The notes beneath the pieces are model-generated. The model was not told where the DNA came from and did no database searches. It worked only from the letters and a program-made list of their open reading frames with translations. Below, piece by piece: positions 26,380-35,385 of a stretch of 64,000 bases of DNA (position 1 is its first letter; each line of letters starts with the position of its first letter). Both the position numbers and the translations under genes were made by a program. Origin of the DNA: Psychrobacter sp. LV10R520-6 (GTDB lineage Bacteria > Pseudomonadota > Gammaproteobacteria > Pseudomonadales > Moraxellaceae); the NCBI RefSeq assembly GCF_900182925.1, contig NZ_LT900024.1:930001-994000 (forward strand). The letters are read 5' to 3'.

Positions 26380-26994
26380 ATGCGTATCCGTAAACTTTTT
26401 AAATTTGAAAATGCTCATATCGTCCGCAACTGCAGCTCTGAGCGCTGCAAGCACTCCATTCATGGTCACAGCTATCAGATTGAGCTGATTCTTGAAGCAA
26501 CCCGTTTAGACCACGGACAGATGGTCTATGATTTTGGCTTATTAAAGTCCTCGATTAAAGACATTATTGATAGCTTTGATCACGCGATTTGTTTTTGGAA
26601 TCAAGACGATCCTGAATATGTCGCTGCTTGCAAAAAGTTCAGTGCGCGCTGGATTAGTTTGCCAGTATCTCCATCCGCTGAGCAATTTTCTCGAGTGATA
26701 TTTTTCTGGGCGCAGCAAATATTACAGCAAACCCAAATGCAAAATGGTGAAGCTGATGTCGCTGTATATTCGGTGATTGCTCACGAAACGGCAACCGGTT
26801 ACGCGCAGTGCTTTGCCGATGATGTGGCTAATGATCAAATGGGTAAACTAGAGCTTGATGCCTTTGAATTTAGCTCGCAAGTCAGTAGTGAATGGCATGA
26901 TCCAGAGCTGTATGCCAAACTGATTCGCGGTGAGCGTTTTGTTAATCCATCGGTGACTATGCAAGTTTCTACAAATGATGTAGGTACAGCCTAA
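26380..26994 (+). CDS. 6-carboxytetrahydropterin synthase/PTPS-like protein
   Basis: A 204-residue protein of the 6-pyruvoyl-tetrahydropterin synthase/QueD family. The zinc His residues are in FENAHIV and HGHSYQIEL, the Cys in SERCKHS fits the catalytic position, and GQMVYDFGLLK and FDHAICFW follow the QueD order. It is about 80 residues longer than E. coli QueD, with an extended middle and C-terminus. QueD makes the pterin precursor of 7-deazaguanine (queuosine); other queuosine genes are not in the window, so the precise role is inferred. Its stop overlaps the next start (TAATG), indicating coupling with tsaE. Confidence 0.85.
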   Translation: MRIRKLFKFENAHIVRNCSSERCKHSIHGHSYQIELILEATRLDHGQMVYDFGLLKSSIKDIIDSFDHAICFWNQDDPEYVAACKKFSARWISLPVSPSAEQFSRVIFFWAQQILQQTQMQNGEADVAVYSVIAHETATGYAQCFADDVANDQMGKLELDAFEFSSQVSSEWHDPELYAKLIRGERFVNPSVTMQVSTNDVGTA

Positions 26995-27509
26995 TGTCTA
27001 AAACCGATGAAGCTAATATCAATAAACAGTCGCAAATTTTAATATTGCATTCAGAAAGCGATACTCAGCGTTTAGCAGAGCAGTTAGCCAATTTACTGTT
27101 ATCAGGTAGTGTATGGTTGGCTGGTGATTTGGGTGCGGGTAAAACAACTCTAACCCGCTACTGGCTACAAGCTTTGGGTCACACGGGCGCGGTAAAAAGC
27201 CCAACCTATACTTTGGTAGAGCCTTATCATATTCAGCAAAGTAATGGGACGATTAAGCCCATCTATCATGCCGACTTATACCGCCTACAAGATCCGGAAG
27301 AGCTGTCATTTATTGGTTTTGATGAGTATTTGGATGAGCCGAATGCACTGATCATTATCGAATGGCCTAGCCGAGCTGATAGCTATCTGCCGCCACCAAC
27401 CTTGTTTATTGATATGGTTCAAGCCGCTAACGAAACGCGTCAAGTCGAGCTACGTTTGTCAAAAGTAGGGCAGGCACAGGGTTTGGATTTATCAACCTTG
27501 AAGATTTAG
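26994..27509 (+). CDS. tsaE: tRNA threonylcarbamoyladenosine biosynthesis ATPase TsaE
   Basis: A 171-residue P-loop protein with GDLGAGKTTLTRYW (about 44-57), VKSPTYTLVEPY (about 66-77), YHADLYRL and IIIEWPSR, all TsaE signatures. TsaE works with TsaB and TsaD to attach threonylcarbamoyl to A37 of ANN-reading tRNAs and is essential in most bacteria. The ATG overlaps the previous stop by one base. tsaE followed by mutL and miaA is the conserved gammaproteobacterial order. Confidence 0.93.
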   Translation: MSKTDEANINKQSQILILHSESDTQRLAEQLANLLLSGSVWLAGDLGAGKTTLTRYWLQALGHTGAVKSPTYTLVEPYHIQQSNGTIKPIYHADLYRLQDPEELSFIGFDEYLDEPNALIIIEWPSRADSYLPPPTLFIDMVQAANETRQVELRLSKVGQAQGLDLSTLKI

Positions 27510-27607
27510 TCTATTGTCAAAACCTAGTTTCTGATACATTGTTTTTTAGAGTTATTAGTATTCAAAATTATTGGTAGCTAAAAACTAGTGCTTCAAAATA
27601 TAGCGCA

Positions 27608-29464
27608 ATGCCCAAAAAATATATGACTTCCATAATGCCAGATAATAATAATTCTAATACCCGTATCACAAAACTATCACCGCTGTTGATCAATCAATTG
27701 GCAGCCGGTGAAGTAGTGACACGTCCGTCAGCTGTAGTCAAAGAGCTTTTGGAAAATGCGATTGATGCCGGTGCGACCAGTATTGAAGTGCGGATTACTC
27801 AAGGCGGCATGGGCATGATTGAGGTTGTGGATAACGGCGTTGGCATTCATCCTGATGACATGGTGATGGCGATTACTCGTCATGCGACCAGCAAAGTCGC
27901 TGATATTGCTAACTTGCATGGTATCAGCACATTGGGATTTCGTGGTGAGGCGCTTGCGGCAACGGCAGCGGTTGCGCGTTTGACGCTGACCAGTAGTCAT
28001 GATGACAGTGGCATTGGCCGTCAGCTACAAGTGGCTGGCGTGTTGGCTGATACGCCAACACTGACGCCTGTTGTGCATACTCAAGGTACAACGATTACAG
28101 TAAAGGATTTATACTTTAACGTACCGGCGCGGCGCGGTAACCTGAAATCTATTGGTACTGAGTTTACTCATATTGAAACCATCGTTCGTGAGGTGGCATT
28201 GGCGCGCGCGGATGTGACACTAAGCCTTTATCATGATCAAAAAAAACGTTTAACGTTATCGGCAACTTCGATTGGCAGTCCAGTTGGCAACGCAGTCGAC
28301 AGTAACGACAGCTATCTACCGTTATCGCGTCTTGAGCAAGCACTGGGGCTATCATTAACTGATAATGCGCTGGAAGTAATGGTAGATTTATCTAGCCTAT
28401 CACACGACTCAAATGCTTCAGCTGGCTATTCTGACAAACAAGCCACTATCAGCGGTTGGTTATGGCCTGTGATTACTAATCAGACCAATCAAACCTCGCA
28501 ACCATCGTCGCCAAAACTGCTGTATGTGAATGGACGTTTGGTTAAGGAAGCGCTTATTAGCAACCAACTACGCCAGCTTGCAAGTAGTGCCCAGCTTGAT
28601 GGTATTGGGTATGCGCTGTATTTTGAGCTACCCAACCATTGGCTTAACGTTAATGTGCATCCGACTAAGCAGCGTATCAAAATCAGCCCATTAAATAACA
28701 TCATGGCACATTTGAGTCATTTTATTGGTCTTAAACTTAAAAGTATTAATATCCCGAAATCGTTAACCCGCGCAACCTCTTCAAAGCAAGGGTCAGATGA
28801 AAATTATTTATTTAAAAATGAAGATTCACGCCAGCAAGTGCACGCGCCACAGTCTCAATATCAGCTATCAGATACCAATCAATCAACCAAAAAAAGATCG
28901 ATAAAACTGTCAGATTTTAGTACTAATAATATATCGTCAGGCCAGCGAGTAGAAGCCGCCAACGCATCACCAAAGGTTACTATCAATACCAATAACAGCA
29001 TCATCACTGATACGGCTACAGTAACATCTGTTGATCTTCCTTTACCGTATTGTTTGGATGTTATCAGTGATTTATCGAAGAGCCATCAAACTACTTCAGC
29101 TTCTATAATCGAGAGCGATAACCTATCACCCTTGCCATGGCTGTTGTTTTATAGCCAAGGTCAATGTTTACTTATTAATGAACAGAATTGGCAAGAAAGT
29201 TGGCTAGAGGCGTCTGAGGCTAAACCATATGCACCTGTTTTAGATGAAGAGCCATTTTCTAAACAAAAGCTATCTAAGCAAAAGGATAAGCCAGTTAGCG
29301 CTGCTATGATTAATCAGAAAATAAATAGCTATACCGCGCAAATATCGGTTCAACAATTAGCAGGATTTAAAGTCACCCTTGAACAAGCGCTGAGTAATAA
29401 TGCTCATTCTATTATCAATACCGAGCAGCTACTCAAAGTCATGCTATCATCTGCGTTATCGTAA
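27608..29464 (+). CDS. mutL: DNA mismatch repair protein MutL
   Basis: A 618-residue GHKL ATPase that couples MutS recognition to downstream repair. ATP-site motifs are complete: ELLENAIDAGA (about 47-57), VVDNGVGI (about 74-81), ATSKV and STLGFRGEALA, with LYFNVPARRG and the NGRLVKEALI block after. The C-terminal third is low in conservation, and I see neither the DQHAxxERxxxE nor the CPHGRP endonuclease motif, as expected for an E. coli-type MutL. In-frame ATGs at codons 6 and 10 are alternative starts. miaA follows after a palindromic repeat. Confidence 0.95.
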   Translation: MPKKYMTSIMPDNNNSNTRITKLSPLLINQLAAGEVVTRPSAVVKELLENAIDAGATSIEVRITQGGMGMIEVVDNGVGIHPDDMVMAITRHATSKVADIANLHGISTLGFRGEALAATAAVARLTLTSSHDDSGIGRQLQVAGVLADTPTLTPVVHTQGTTITVKDLYFNVPARRGNLKSIGTEFTHIETIVREVALARADVTLSLYHDQKKRLTLSATSIGSPVGNAVDSNDSYLPLSRLEQALGLSLTDNALEVMVDLSSLSHDSNASAGYSDKQATISGWLWPVITNQTNQTSQPSSPKLLYVNGRLVKEALISNQLRQLASSAQLDGIGYALYFELPNHWLNVNVHPTKQRIKISPLNNIMAHLSHFIGLKLKSINIPKSLTRATSSKQGSDENYLFKNEDSRQQVHAPQSQYQLSDTNQSTKKRSIKLSDFSTNNISSGQRVEAANASPKVTINTNNSIITDTATVTSVDLPLPYCLDVISDLSKSHQTTSASIIESDNLSPLPWLLFYSQGQCLLINEQNWQESWLEASEAKPYAPVLDEEPFSKQKLSKQKDKPVSAAMINQKINSYTAQISVQQLAGFKVTLEQALSNNAHSIINTEQLLKVMLSSALS

Positions 29465-29479
29465 ATTATCACCCTTATT

Positions 29480-29627
29480 ATATAGTCGATTCAAAATAAG
29501 AGGGATACTTTTGTAGCAACGTGCTACTGGTATAAATTTTTCTGGCGTGCTGTTCGCAAGCGTGACAGAGGCTGCAAAAAATTCATTCCAGTAGCACTGT
29601 GTCTTTTTTAAATTGGATTAACTACAA
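29480..29627. repeat. Palindromic interspersed element, copy 2 (putative MITE), between mutL and miaA
   Basis: The best-preserved copy. Arms GTGCTACTGG (29521-29530) and CCAGTAGCAC (29588-29597) are perfect complements and the pairing continues with TATAAATTTTT against AAAAAATTCAT. The centre TGGCGTGCTGTTCGCAAGCG is shared almost exactly with copy 3. The left end is TATAGTCGATTC; the right end carries the inverse GGATTAACTA. The element fills the mutL-miaA spacer. Confidence 0.85.
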
Positions 29628-29657
29628 CTACCAGTACGATTATAAAAAGGCCAGTGT

Positions 29658-30848
29658 ATGCAACCACTATCTGATAGCTTATCTCATACTTTGGCTGATA
29701 ATAGTGTGGTGTGTTTGATGGCACCAACCGCTAGTGGCAAGACCGCCCTTGCTTATGAATTGTATGACACAGGGCGCTATGAGCTCATCTCGGTAGATTC
29801 GGCGCTGATATACCGAGATATGAATATCGGTACAGCCAAACCAACGTCTGCTGAGCTGCAACGTTATCCACATCATTTAGTGAATATCATTGATCCCATG
29901 CAGAGCTATAGTGTGGCCGAGTTTGTCACTGATGTTGCTGGTCTTATCGATGACTGCCATCAAAACGGTAAAATCCCGCTACTGGTGGGCGGTACTATGA
30001 TGTATTACATGGCGCTACTTGATGGATTATCGCCTGTACCTGATAGTGACGATAGCGTGCGTGCACAGGTCGAACAATGGCGACAGGCTGAAGGTATCAG
30101 CGTCCTTTATGATTATCTGAGTAAGGTTGATACCATCACGCATCAGCGGCTAAAACCTAATGATACTCAGCGTATCACTCGAGCTGTTGAAGTGTACCTG
30201 CAAACGGAGATACCAATTAGTGACTGGCAGCGTAAGCCCAAACGAGCATTGGCTCATAATCCTAAACAGCAGTGGCATGCGCTAACAGTAATGCCAGACC
30301 GTGCATGGCTACACGACCGTATTGCGCAACGGCTTGATATAATGTGGCAAGAGGAGCTGGTCGCTGAGGTTATTGGTCTACTTGAGCGTTATCCACTCAC
30401 GCCAAATATGCCCTCAATGCGCTGCGTTGGTTACCGTCAGGTATTAGAATATCTTGTGCATACCGATCATCCGATATTTGAGCAGCCGCATTTGAATAAG
30501 GCGTTGTTTTATGCCGCCTTTGAGCAATTTGATGAAACAAATGCTAGGCAAGGCCAGCAAAATAATACGCCAAAACAAACTGTACACCCACTGACGCCCA
30601 ACAGTCAGACTGAGGCGCTTGCTTGTCATCAAATGCAGAATAAGGCATTATATGCTACAAGACAGCTGGCAAAACGTCAGTACACTTGGTTACGAAAATT
30701 GATCCAATTACCTAGTCTACTGTCAGAATCATCGATATTATCTGAGACATTTGACGATGTAAATAACACTGTAAATAGTAATATGAACAACAAGATAATG
30801 TTACAGTCCTTTACCACGATGACGCAGGCAAGAGACTACTTGTTTTAA
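29658..30848 (+). CDS. miaA: tRNA dimethylallyltransferase
   Basis: A 396-residue enzyme that adds dimethylallyl to N6 of A37 in tRNAs reading U-starting codons. Motifs: P-loop MAPTASGKTALA (about 21-32), ISVDSALIYRDMNIGTAKP (about 45-63), LVGGTMMYYMALLDGLSP (about 111-128) and MRCVGYRQVLEYL, ending in the QLAKRQYTWLRKL helix. It is about 80 residues longer than E. coli MiaA because of a Gln/Asn/Thr-rich insert (about residues 293-328) just before that helix and a polar C-terminal tail. The insert's function is unknown. Confidence 0.93.
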   Translation: MQPLSDSLSHTLADNSVVCLMAPTASGKTALAYELYDTGRYELISVDSALIYRDMNIGTAKPTSAELQRYPHHLVNIIDPMQSYSVAEFVTDVAGLIDDCHQNGKIPLLVGGTMMYYMALLDGLSPVPDSDDSVRAQVEQWRQAEGISVLYDYLSKVDTITHQRLKPNDTQRITRAVEVYLQTEIPISDWQRKPKRALAHNPKQQWHALTVMPDRAWLHDRIAQRLDIMWQEELVAEVIGLLERYPLTPNMPSMRCVGYRQVLEYLVHTDHPIFEQPHLNKALFYAAFEQFDETNARQGQQNNTPKQTVHPLTPNSQTEALACHQMQNKALYATRQLAKRQYTWLRKLIQLPSLLSESSILSETFDDVNNTVNSNMNNKIMLQSFTTMTQARDYLF

Positions 30849-31305
30849 TAATTGTTTACACTAACGACTGTCTACGCTAATAACTATTTATGTTAACCAC
30901 TGTTTGTAGTTGAAGATTTTAAAGGGCAAAAAATATCAGCGACAAATGCTTTTATGAACAGATAAGAAAAATGAATGACAATAAATTTCAAAGTGCAAGT
31001 CATATAGCTGTTATAATTTAAAATCGTTAAAATGCTAGTTTATCCGGATCAATTGCTGCCATTATCAATTAGCGTAGATTGATGATTGTTAATAAAAACT
31101 ATTATAGAAACAAGTGGTTACTTAATTATTTACAATAACAGGGTATTCACGATAAAGTAGATTTACTTAAGAAGATTTAGTGCTTATTTAGATACGTTCC
31201 ATTAATAAAACTTACTATTGTATCTGCCACCAACCATTATAATTAAACCAGCACTTAAAATAACGATTATTCAAATAATTATACATATAATTTAGGAGAG
31301 ATTTC
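30849..31305. other. miaA-hfq intergenic region
   Basis: 457 bp, strongly A/T rich, no coding frame. It is long enough for hfq to have its own promoter; TATAAT occurs at 31012-31017 but without a convincing -35. Near its start are loosely repeated segments of the form CACTAACGACTGT/TACGCTAATAACT, probably decayed tandem repeats. Confidence 0.5.
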
Positions 31306-31857
31306 ATGTCAAAAGGACAAACCCTACAAGATCCGTTCTTGAATTCGCTGCGAAAAGATCGCATTCCTGTGTCTATTTTTTTAGTTAATGGTATTAAATT
31401 ACAAGGTCAAATTGAATCATTTGACCAATACGTGGTACTACTCAAAAACACGGTCAGCCAAATGGTATATAAACATGCCATATCAACCGTTGTGCCAGCG
31501 CGCAACCCTCGTGGTAGCAGCACAACGACAGCAACAGGCAGCAGCACGCCAGCCCAAAGTACAAGTGCAGCCGGGTATCAAGGTGGTGGTATGAGCGGCG
31601 GTTTTGAGCGTGGTACCGGTAATGCTGATAGCGCTAGTGGCGGCTTCGAAGAGCGTGGCTTTGCATCTAATCGCAGTGGCTTTAATCGTGGAGGTTTTAG
31701 CCAGGGTCAGGATCGTGGCTTTGAAGGCGGTAGCTTTGGTCAAAACCAAGATCGTGGCTTTGAGCGCGGCGGTTTTGGTCAAGATCGTGGCTTTGATGCC
31801 CCAACAGACGATACCAGCACTGAAGATAAACCTAAAGATGAGTCTAACGATAGCTAA
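31306..31857 (+). CDS. hfq: RNA-binding protein Hfq with long Gly/Arg/Phe-rich tail
   Basis: A 183-residue Hfq. Residues 1-70 are the Sm-like core: [20 protein letters not shown] (Sm1) and [12 protein letters not shown] (Sm2) with the YKHA proximal-face motif. After a Ser/Thr/Gln linker, residues about 85-170 are repeats of the type [10 protein letters not shown], rich in Gly, Phe and Arg. E. coli Hfq is 102 residues; long glycine-rich tails are known in Acinetobacter and relatives. Hfq forms hexamers that pair small RNAs with mRNAs. A good GGAGAG site precedes the ATG. Confidence 0.96.
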   Translation: MSKGQTLQDPFLNSLRKDRIPVSIFLVNGIKLQGQIESFDQYVVLLKNTVSQMVYKHAISTVVPARNPRGSSTTTATGSSTPAQSTSAAGYQGGGMSGGFERGTGNADSASGGFEERGFASNRSGFNRGGFSQGQDRGFEGGSFGQNQDRGFERGGFGQDRGFDAPTDDTSTEDKPKDESNDS

Positions 31858-32101
31858 ATAATGAGAATTAAATAACGACAGACAAATAAAGATGTCTTTA
31901 ACAAGCGCTTTATTTAAGCATCCATTATTAATGCATCATTTATTAAAGAAGGACCTGCTATTATAGTGGGTCTTTCTGATATGAGTAGCCGTATAATTAA
32001 TGACTGCTGCTGCGCTGTTATAGATTTTGCGCTATATTATTAATATTTACTATAATATAGTAAAATATGTCATTGATTCATTACACGCATTGAGCCAACC
32101 C

Positions 32102-33094
32102 ATGATTGACCGTCCATGTAAGCTAACTCACGACCAATTTATCAGTACGGCTATTGACGCTATCAATACTGAAAAGGCAGCGCTGGCATTATTGACTGAA
32201 CAAATAGATGATCGATTTGCGCAGGCCTGCGATATTATTTTGGCTTGTCAAGGTCGAGTCGTGGTGACAGGCATGGGTAAATCTGGGTTGATTGGCCGCA
32301 AGATAGCCGCCACCTTTGCTTCTACCGGGACGCCTTCTTTTTTTATGCATCCGGGTGAGGCAGGGCATGGCGATTTGGGGATGCTGGTAAAAGGCGATGT
32401 ACTGCTTGCCATTTCAAACTCTGGTGAATCGGATGAAATTAAGATGCTGTTGCCAGTGGTTAAACGCTTGAGTATTCCGCTGATTAGTATCAGTCGTGAT
32501 CAGCGCGGCATGCTACCTCGGGCGGCTGACATTGTGCTGACACTGGGTAAGTCGCAGGAAGCGTGTCCACTAAATCTAGCTCCCACCTCAAGTACTACTG
32601 CTACCTTGGCATTAGGAGACGCGCTGGCAGTTGCGTTAGTACATGCCCGTGACTTCACCTCAGAGGACTTTGCATTATCGCATCCTGCGGGTGCACTTGG
32701 GCGTCAGCTATTGACGCGAGTTGAAGATCTAATGCATACCACTGCAGAGAATTTGCCATTAATCAATCAGCAAGCCCCATTACGAGAAGCTTTGTTTATC
32801 ATGTCCGCTGGACGTTTGGGTATGACGGTTGTGACCGATGAGGCAGAAAGGGTCATTGGTGTATTTACTGATGGTGACTTACGCCGAGGCCTTGAGAAGG
32901 GGATTGACCTTCAAACGCCGATGGGTGAGGTAATGGTTACTAATCCACGTCAAGTCAGTAAAACCATGCGTGCCTCTGATGCTCTAAGCGTAATGAACGA
33001 AAATGCTATCAGTCAGTTATTGGTCATCGATGAGCAGGGACGCTTAGAAGCTATTATTACTGTGCACGATTTACTAAAAGCAGGTGTAAAATAG
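32102..33094 (+). CDS. kdsD: Arabinose-5-phosphate isomerase (KpsF/GutQ family)
   Basis: A 330-residue enzyme converting ribulose 5-phosphate to arabinose 5-phosphate, the first step to KDO. The SIS domain (about 35-170) has VVVTGMGKSGLIGRKIAATF and FFMHPGEAGHGDLGML; two CBS domains follow (about 205-325). I start at ATG 32102 because the alternative TTG start at 32027 would add 25 residues that do not resemble the family. It heads the kdsD-kdsC-lptC unit on this strand. Confidence 0.92.
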   Translation: MIDRPCKLTHDQFISTAIDAINTEKAALALLTEQIDDRFAQACDIILACQGRVVVTGMGKSGLIGRKIAATFASTGTPSFFMHPGEAGHGDLGMLVKGDVLLAISNSGESDEIKMLLPVVKRLSIPLISISRDQRGMLPRAADIVLTLGKSQEACPLNLAPTSSTTATLALGDALAVALVHARDFTSEDFALSHPAGALGRQLLTRVEDLMHTTAENLPLINQQAPLREALFIMSAGRLGMTVVTDEAERVIGVFTDGDLRRGLEKGIDLQTPMGEVMVTNPRQVSKTMRASDALSVMNENAISQLLVIDEQGRLEAIITVHDLLKAGVK

Positions 33095-33162
33095 ATAAAT
33101 AGCGTCAGTCCCAACTCATAATCAATAATGCCTAAAAAACAGCCTTTAATAAGAGATATATT

Positions 33163-33747
33163 ATGCAAGACTTAATAAAAAAAGCGGGCCAAGTAAAGCT
33201 GCTGGTTATGGATGTCGATGGTATTTTATCAAACGGTCAGATTATCTATGATGCTAACGGGGTAGAAACCAAAGCGTTTTCGGTACAAGATGGTGTGGGT
33301 GTGAAATCATTGGCACGTTATGGTATTTTAACGGCTATTATTACCGGTCGTAGCAGTCCTATGGTTAATAAGCGTGCTGCTGAGATAGGTGTAGATTATG
33401 TGGTACAAGGTCGTGATGATAAGCTAATCGCTTTAAATGAGTTGCTCTCAACCCTTGACCTCACTGCCGCTGATTGTGCTTATATGGGTGATGACTTACC
33501 TGATATTAAAGCGATGCAAAGTGTAGGCTTTGCTGCTACTGTGCCTAACGCGCATTCAGAGGTTATTAATCGCAGCGACATGGTCACCACCCGCGCAGGC
33601 GGCACTGGTGCAGTACGTGAAGTATGTGATTTAATCCTAAAAGGTCATGGCCATTATCAAGACTTCATTGCGCATTATACGCTTGATGATGCGCAGACAA
33701 AGACCCTTAGCAGTACTCAGGCTAACACACAGGATAACTTGTCGTGA
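33163..33747 (+). CDS. kdsC: 3-deoxy-D-manno-octulosonate 8-phosphate phosphatase
   Basis: A 194-residue HAD-superfamily phosphatase releasing KDO from KDO 8-phosphate. The nucleophile and acid/base Asp are in LLVMDVDGILSNGQI (about 14-28), the second motif in AIITGRSSPMV, the third Lys in QGRDDKL, and the fourth in YMGDDLPD. It has no C1 cap, as expected for KdsC, and an extra polar tail of about 15 residues. Its stop overlaps the GTG start of lptC by four bases. Confidence 0.94.
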   Translation: MQDLIKKAGQVKLLVMDVDGILSNGQIIYDANGVETKAFSVQDGVGVKSLARYGILTAIITGRSSPMVNKRAAEIGVDYVVQGRDDKLIALNELLSTLDLTAADCAYMGDDLPDIKAMQSVGFAATVPNAHSEVINRSDMVTTRAGGTGAVREVCDLILKGHGHYQDFIAHYTLDDAQTKTLSSTQANTQDNLS

Positions 33748-34331
33748 ATACCCGTGTTTTAATCGTCTTAGCGTTAATTATTGCTGGTATCGCCGGCTGG
33801 TTTTTTCAGCAGCAAGGAGAGATATCGCCGCCGGTCAATACAGAAGCTTCAGATGTTGATTATGAGGCCACAGATATCAAGGCGGTACAGACTAACGAGC
33901 AAGGTGAAACCGAGTACGAGCTTAACGCTGAATCATTAACTCATAATCCGGTAACCAATCAGGATGAGATGTCGGGTATTACCATGAACTGGAAGCCTTC
34001 AGATGAACAGCGCTACCTAATTCAAGCAGGCAGTGCTGCCATCAATCAGCAGACTGGTGAGTTACGTTTGTCAGATGGTTTTACCCTAGTTAGTGAAGAT
34101 AAGGCTGACAAAAAATCAGACATTGAGCCCATTAAAGTGATTGGTCAAACACTCAAAGGTAATACCAAATCTCGGCAGGTTTATAGTGATGCGCCCGTCA
34201 AGGTCGAACAGGGTATGAACCGGTTTGAGGCTTCCAGCATGAAAGCAAATCTTGAAACGGGCGAATATGAATTTGGGAAGGTGGCAGTCACTTTTACCCC
34301 AGCTGACCGTCAGGATAAAGCACTGTTTTGA
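33744..34331 (+). CDS. lptC: LPS export ABC transporter periplasmic protein LptC
   Basis: A 195-residue bitopic protein: one N-terminal membrane helix (VLIVLALIIAGIAGWFF, about 4-20) and a periplasmic beta-jellyroll (about 40-190) with ADY-type pattern typical of LptC (EYELNAESLTHNP). It receives LPS from LptB2FG and passes it to LptA. GTG start overlapping kdsC indicates translational coupling. Normally lptA and lptB would follow closely; here an insertion sequence lies in the spacer. Confidence 0.9.
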   Translation: MNTRVLIVLALIIAGIAGWFFQQQGEISPPVNTEASDVDYEATDIKAVQTNEQGETEYELNAESLTHNPVTNQDEMSGITMNWKPSDEQRYLIQAGSAAINQQTGELRLSDGFTLVSEDKADKKSDIEPIKVIGQTLKGNTKSRQVYSDAPVKVEQGMNRFEASSMKANLETGEYEFGKVAVTFTPADRQDKALF

Positions 34332-34441
34332 TGGCTACAATGTCAATGATATCCCTGATGTTCCTGATGCCTATAAAGAATACTTATAAAGAATGCCGGT
34401 GTAATAGACAAAATTCATGCTAAAAAGTAGACGATAGCGGC

Positions 34442-34461
34442 TAATGGACATAATTCATGCT
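34442..34461. repeat. Internal second copy of the IS inverted repeat
   Basis: TAATGGACATAATTCATGCT repeats the outer end (34402-34421) with two differences, 40 bp further inside, only at the left end next to the transposase stop. It could be an extra transposase binding site or a trace of an earlier end. Confidence 0.75.
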
Positions 34462-34468
34462 GGCGGCG

Positions 34469-35385
34469 CTACTTTGACAATAAAAAGTCTTTAATAAACC
34501 GTAGCTTACGTTGTTCGTTTAGACCATGATGACTGTGTAATTGTCGCTTTAACTCACTGAACAAACCTTCAAGAGCATTGGTTGTATTTGGCATATTTAA
34601 ATGCTCGTATTCTCTATAGGTAAACAACCAGTCACTATTGGTTCGCAAGCTTCGATAAGCACTTCTAAGGCGTCTGTGAGTGTACCAAGTTTTACCGGTT
34701 TCAACGTTGATACTCCGCTCATTAAGATAGGCTTCATGAGTGATATACCAGCTGTCTAAGCGCTCTGTGAACCCTGACTTATCATGCTGTGTTACTGTTA
34801 AGGACAATCGTCTAAGCTCAATGCTTGCGATCGTTTTAGGACGACGAGTTAGATAACGAGTGACTATCTGTAATTGATGAAACTGGCACATCTGGCAAGG
34901 TATGTTGGGAAATAGCTTGTTTAATCCTCGTCTACCATCGCAGGTGATGCTTTGTATATCAACGCCTAACGACTTTATATGGTCAATGCCTTGCTTGTAG
35001 GCAGTGTTGGTCTCATGGCTGACTATTTTGTAATGTAAGACCGCTTTAGTACTGTTGTCGATAAATACCATGAGACCAAATTGTCTGCCAAAGTAAGTAG
35101 TATCCATGACAATATTGGCCTGATGGGGCAGCTGAATCTTGTATTGGATTTTAACGTTATCCAACCGCCTTTGAATGGTCTTAATACTGCATTGATGTTT
35201 GTCAGCCAGTTGTTTGTAAGTTTGTTTGCCTTGCGTGTATTCTTGCCAAAGCAGGGGATTATTTAGTCTTTTACCCCCTAAAAACTGCCGTTTACAGGCT
35301 AAGCATTGGTACTGCTGTTTGCCTAGTTTGTGGCCGTTCTTCTTGGTGTGTTTTTCACCACAAAAAGGGCAGTTTTTTGATTCAT
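34469..35385 (-). CDS. IS transposase (Zn-binding N-terminus, DDE-type), apparently frameshifted near its start
   Basis: The long frame encodes an N-terminal CPFC/CLAC zinc finger, a helix-turn-helix-like region (KQTYKQLADKHQCSIKTIQRR), then a DDE/Mutator-like core: IVMDTTYFGRQFG, SITCDGRRGL, CQFHQ and NTTNALEGLFSELK. No ATG, GTG or TTG lies in this frame before the zinc finger. The only well-placed start, ATG at 35385 behind AAGGA, is in the neighbouring frame and enters the transposase frame only by slippage at a run of six A (35374-35379). Either production depends on frameshifting there or one A was lost. A TTG start at 35164 would omit the DNA-binding part. Confidence 0.75.

Noticed and set aside
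32027..32101. Upstream TTG start for kdsD
   Set aside because: The added 25 residues are hydrophobic/Tyr-rich and unlike the family; ATG 32102 fits homologues.
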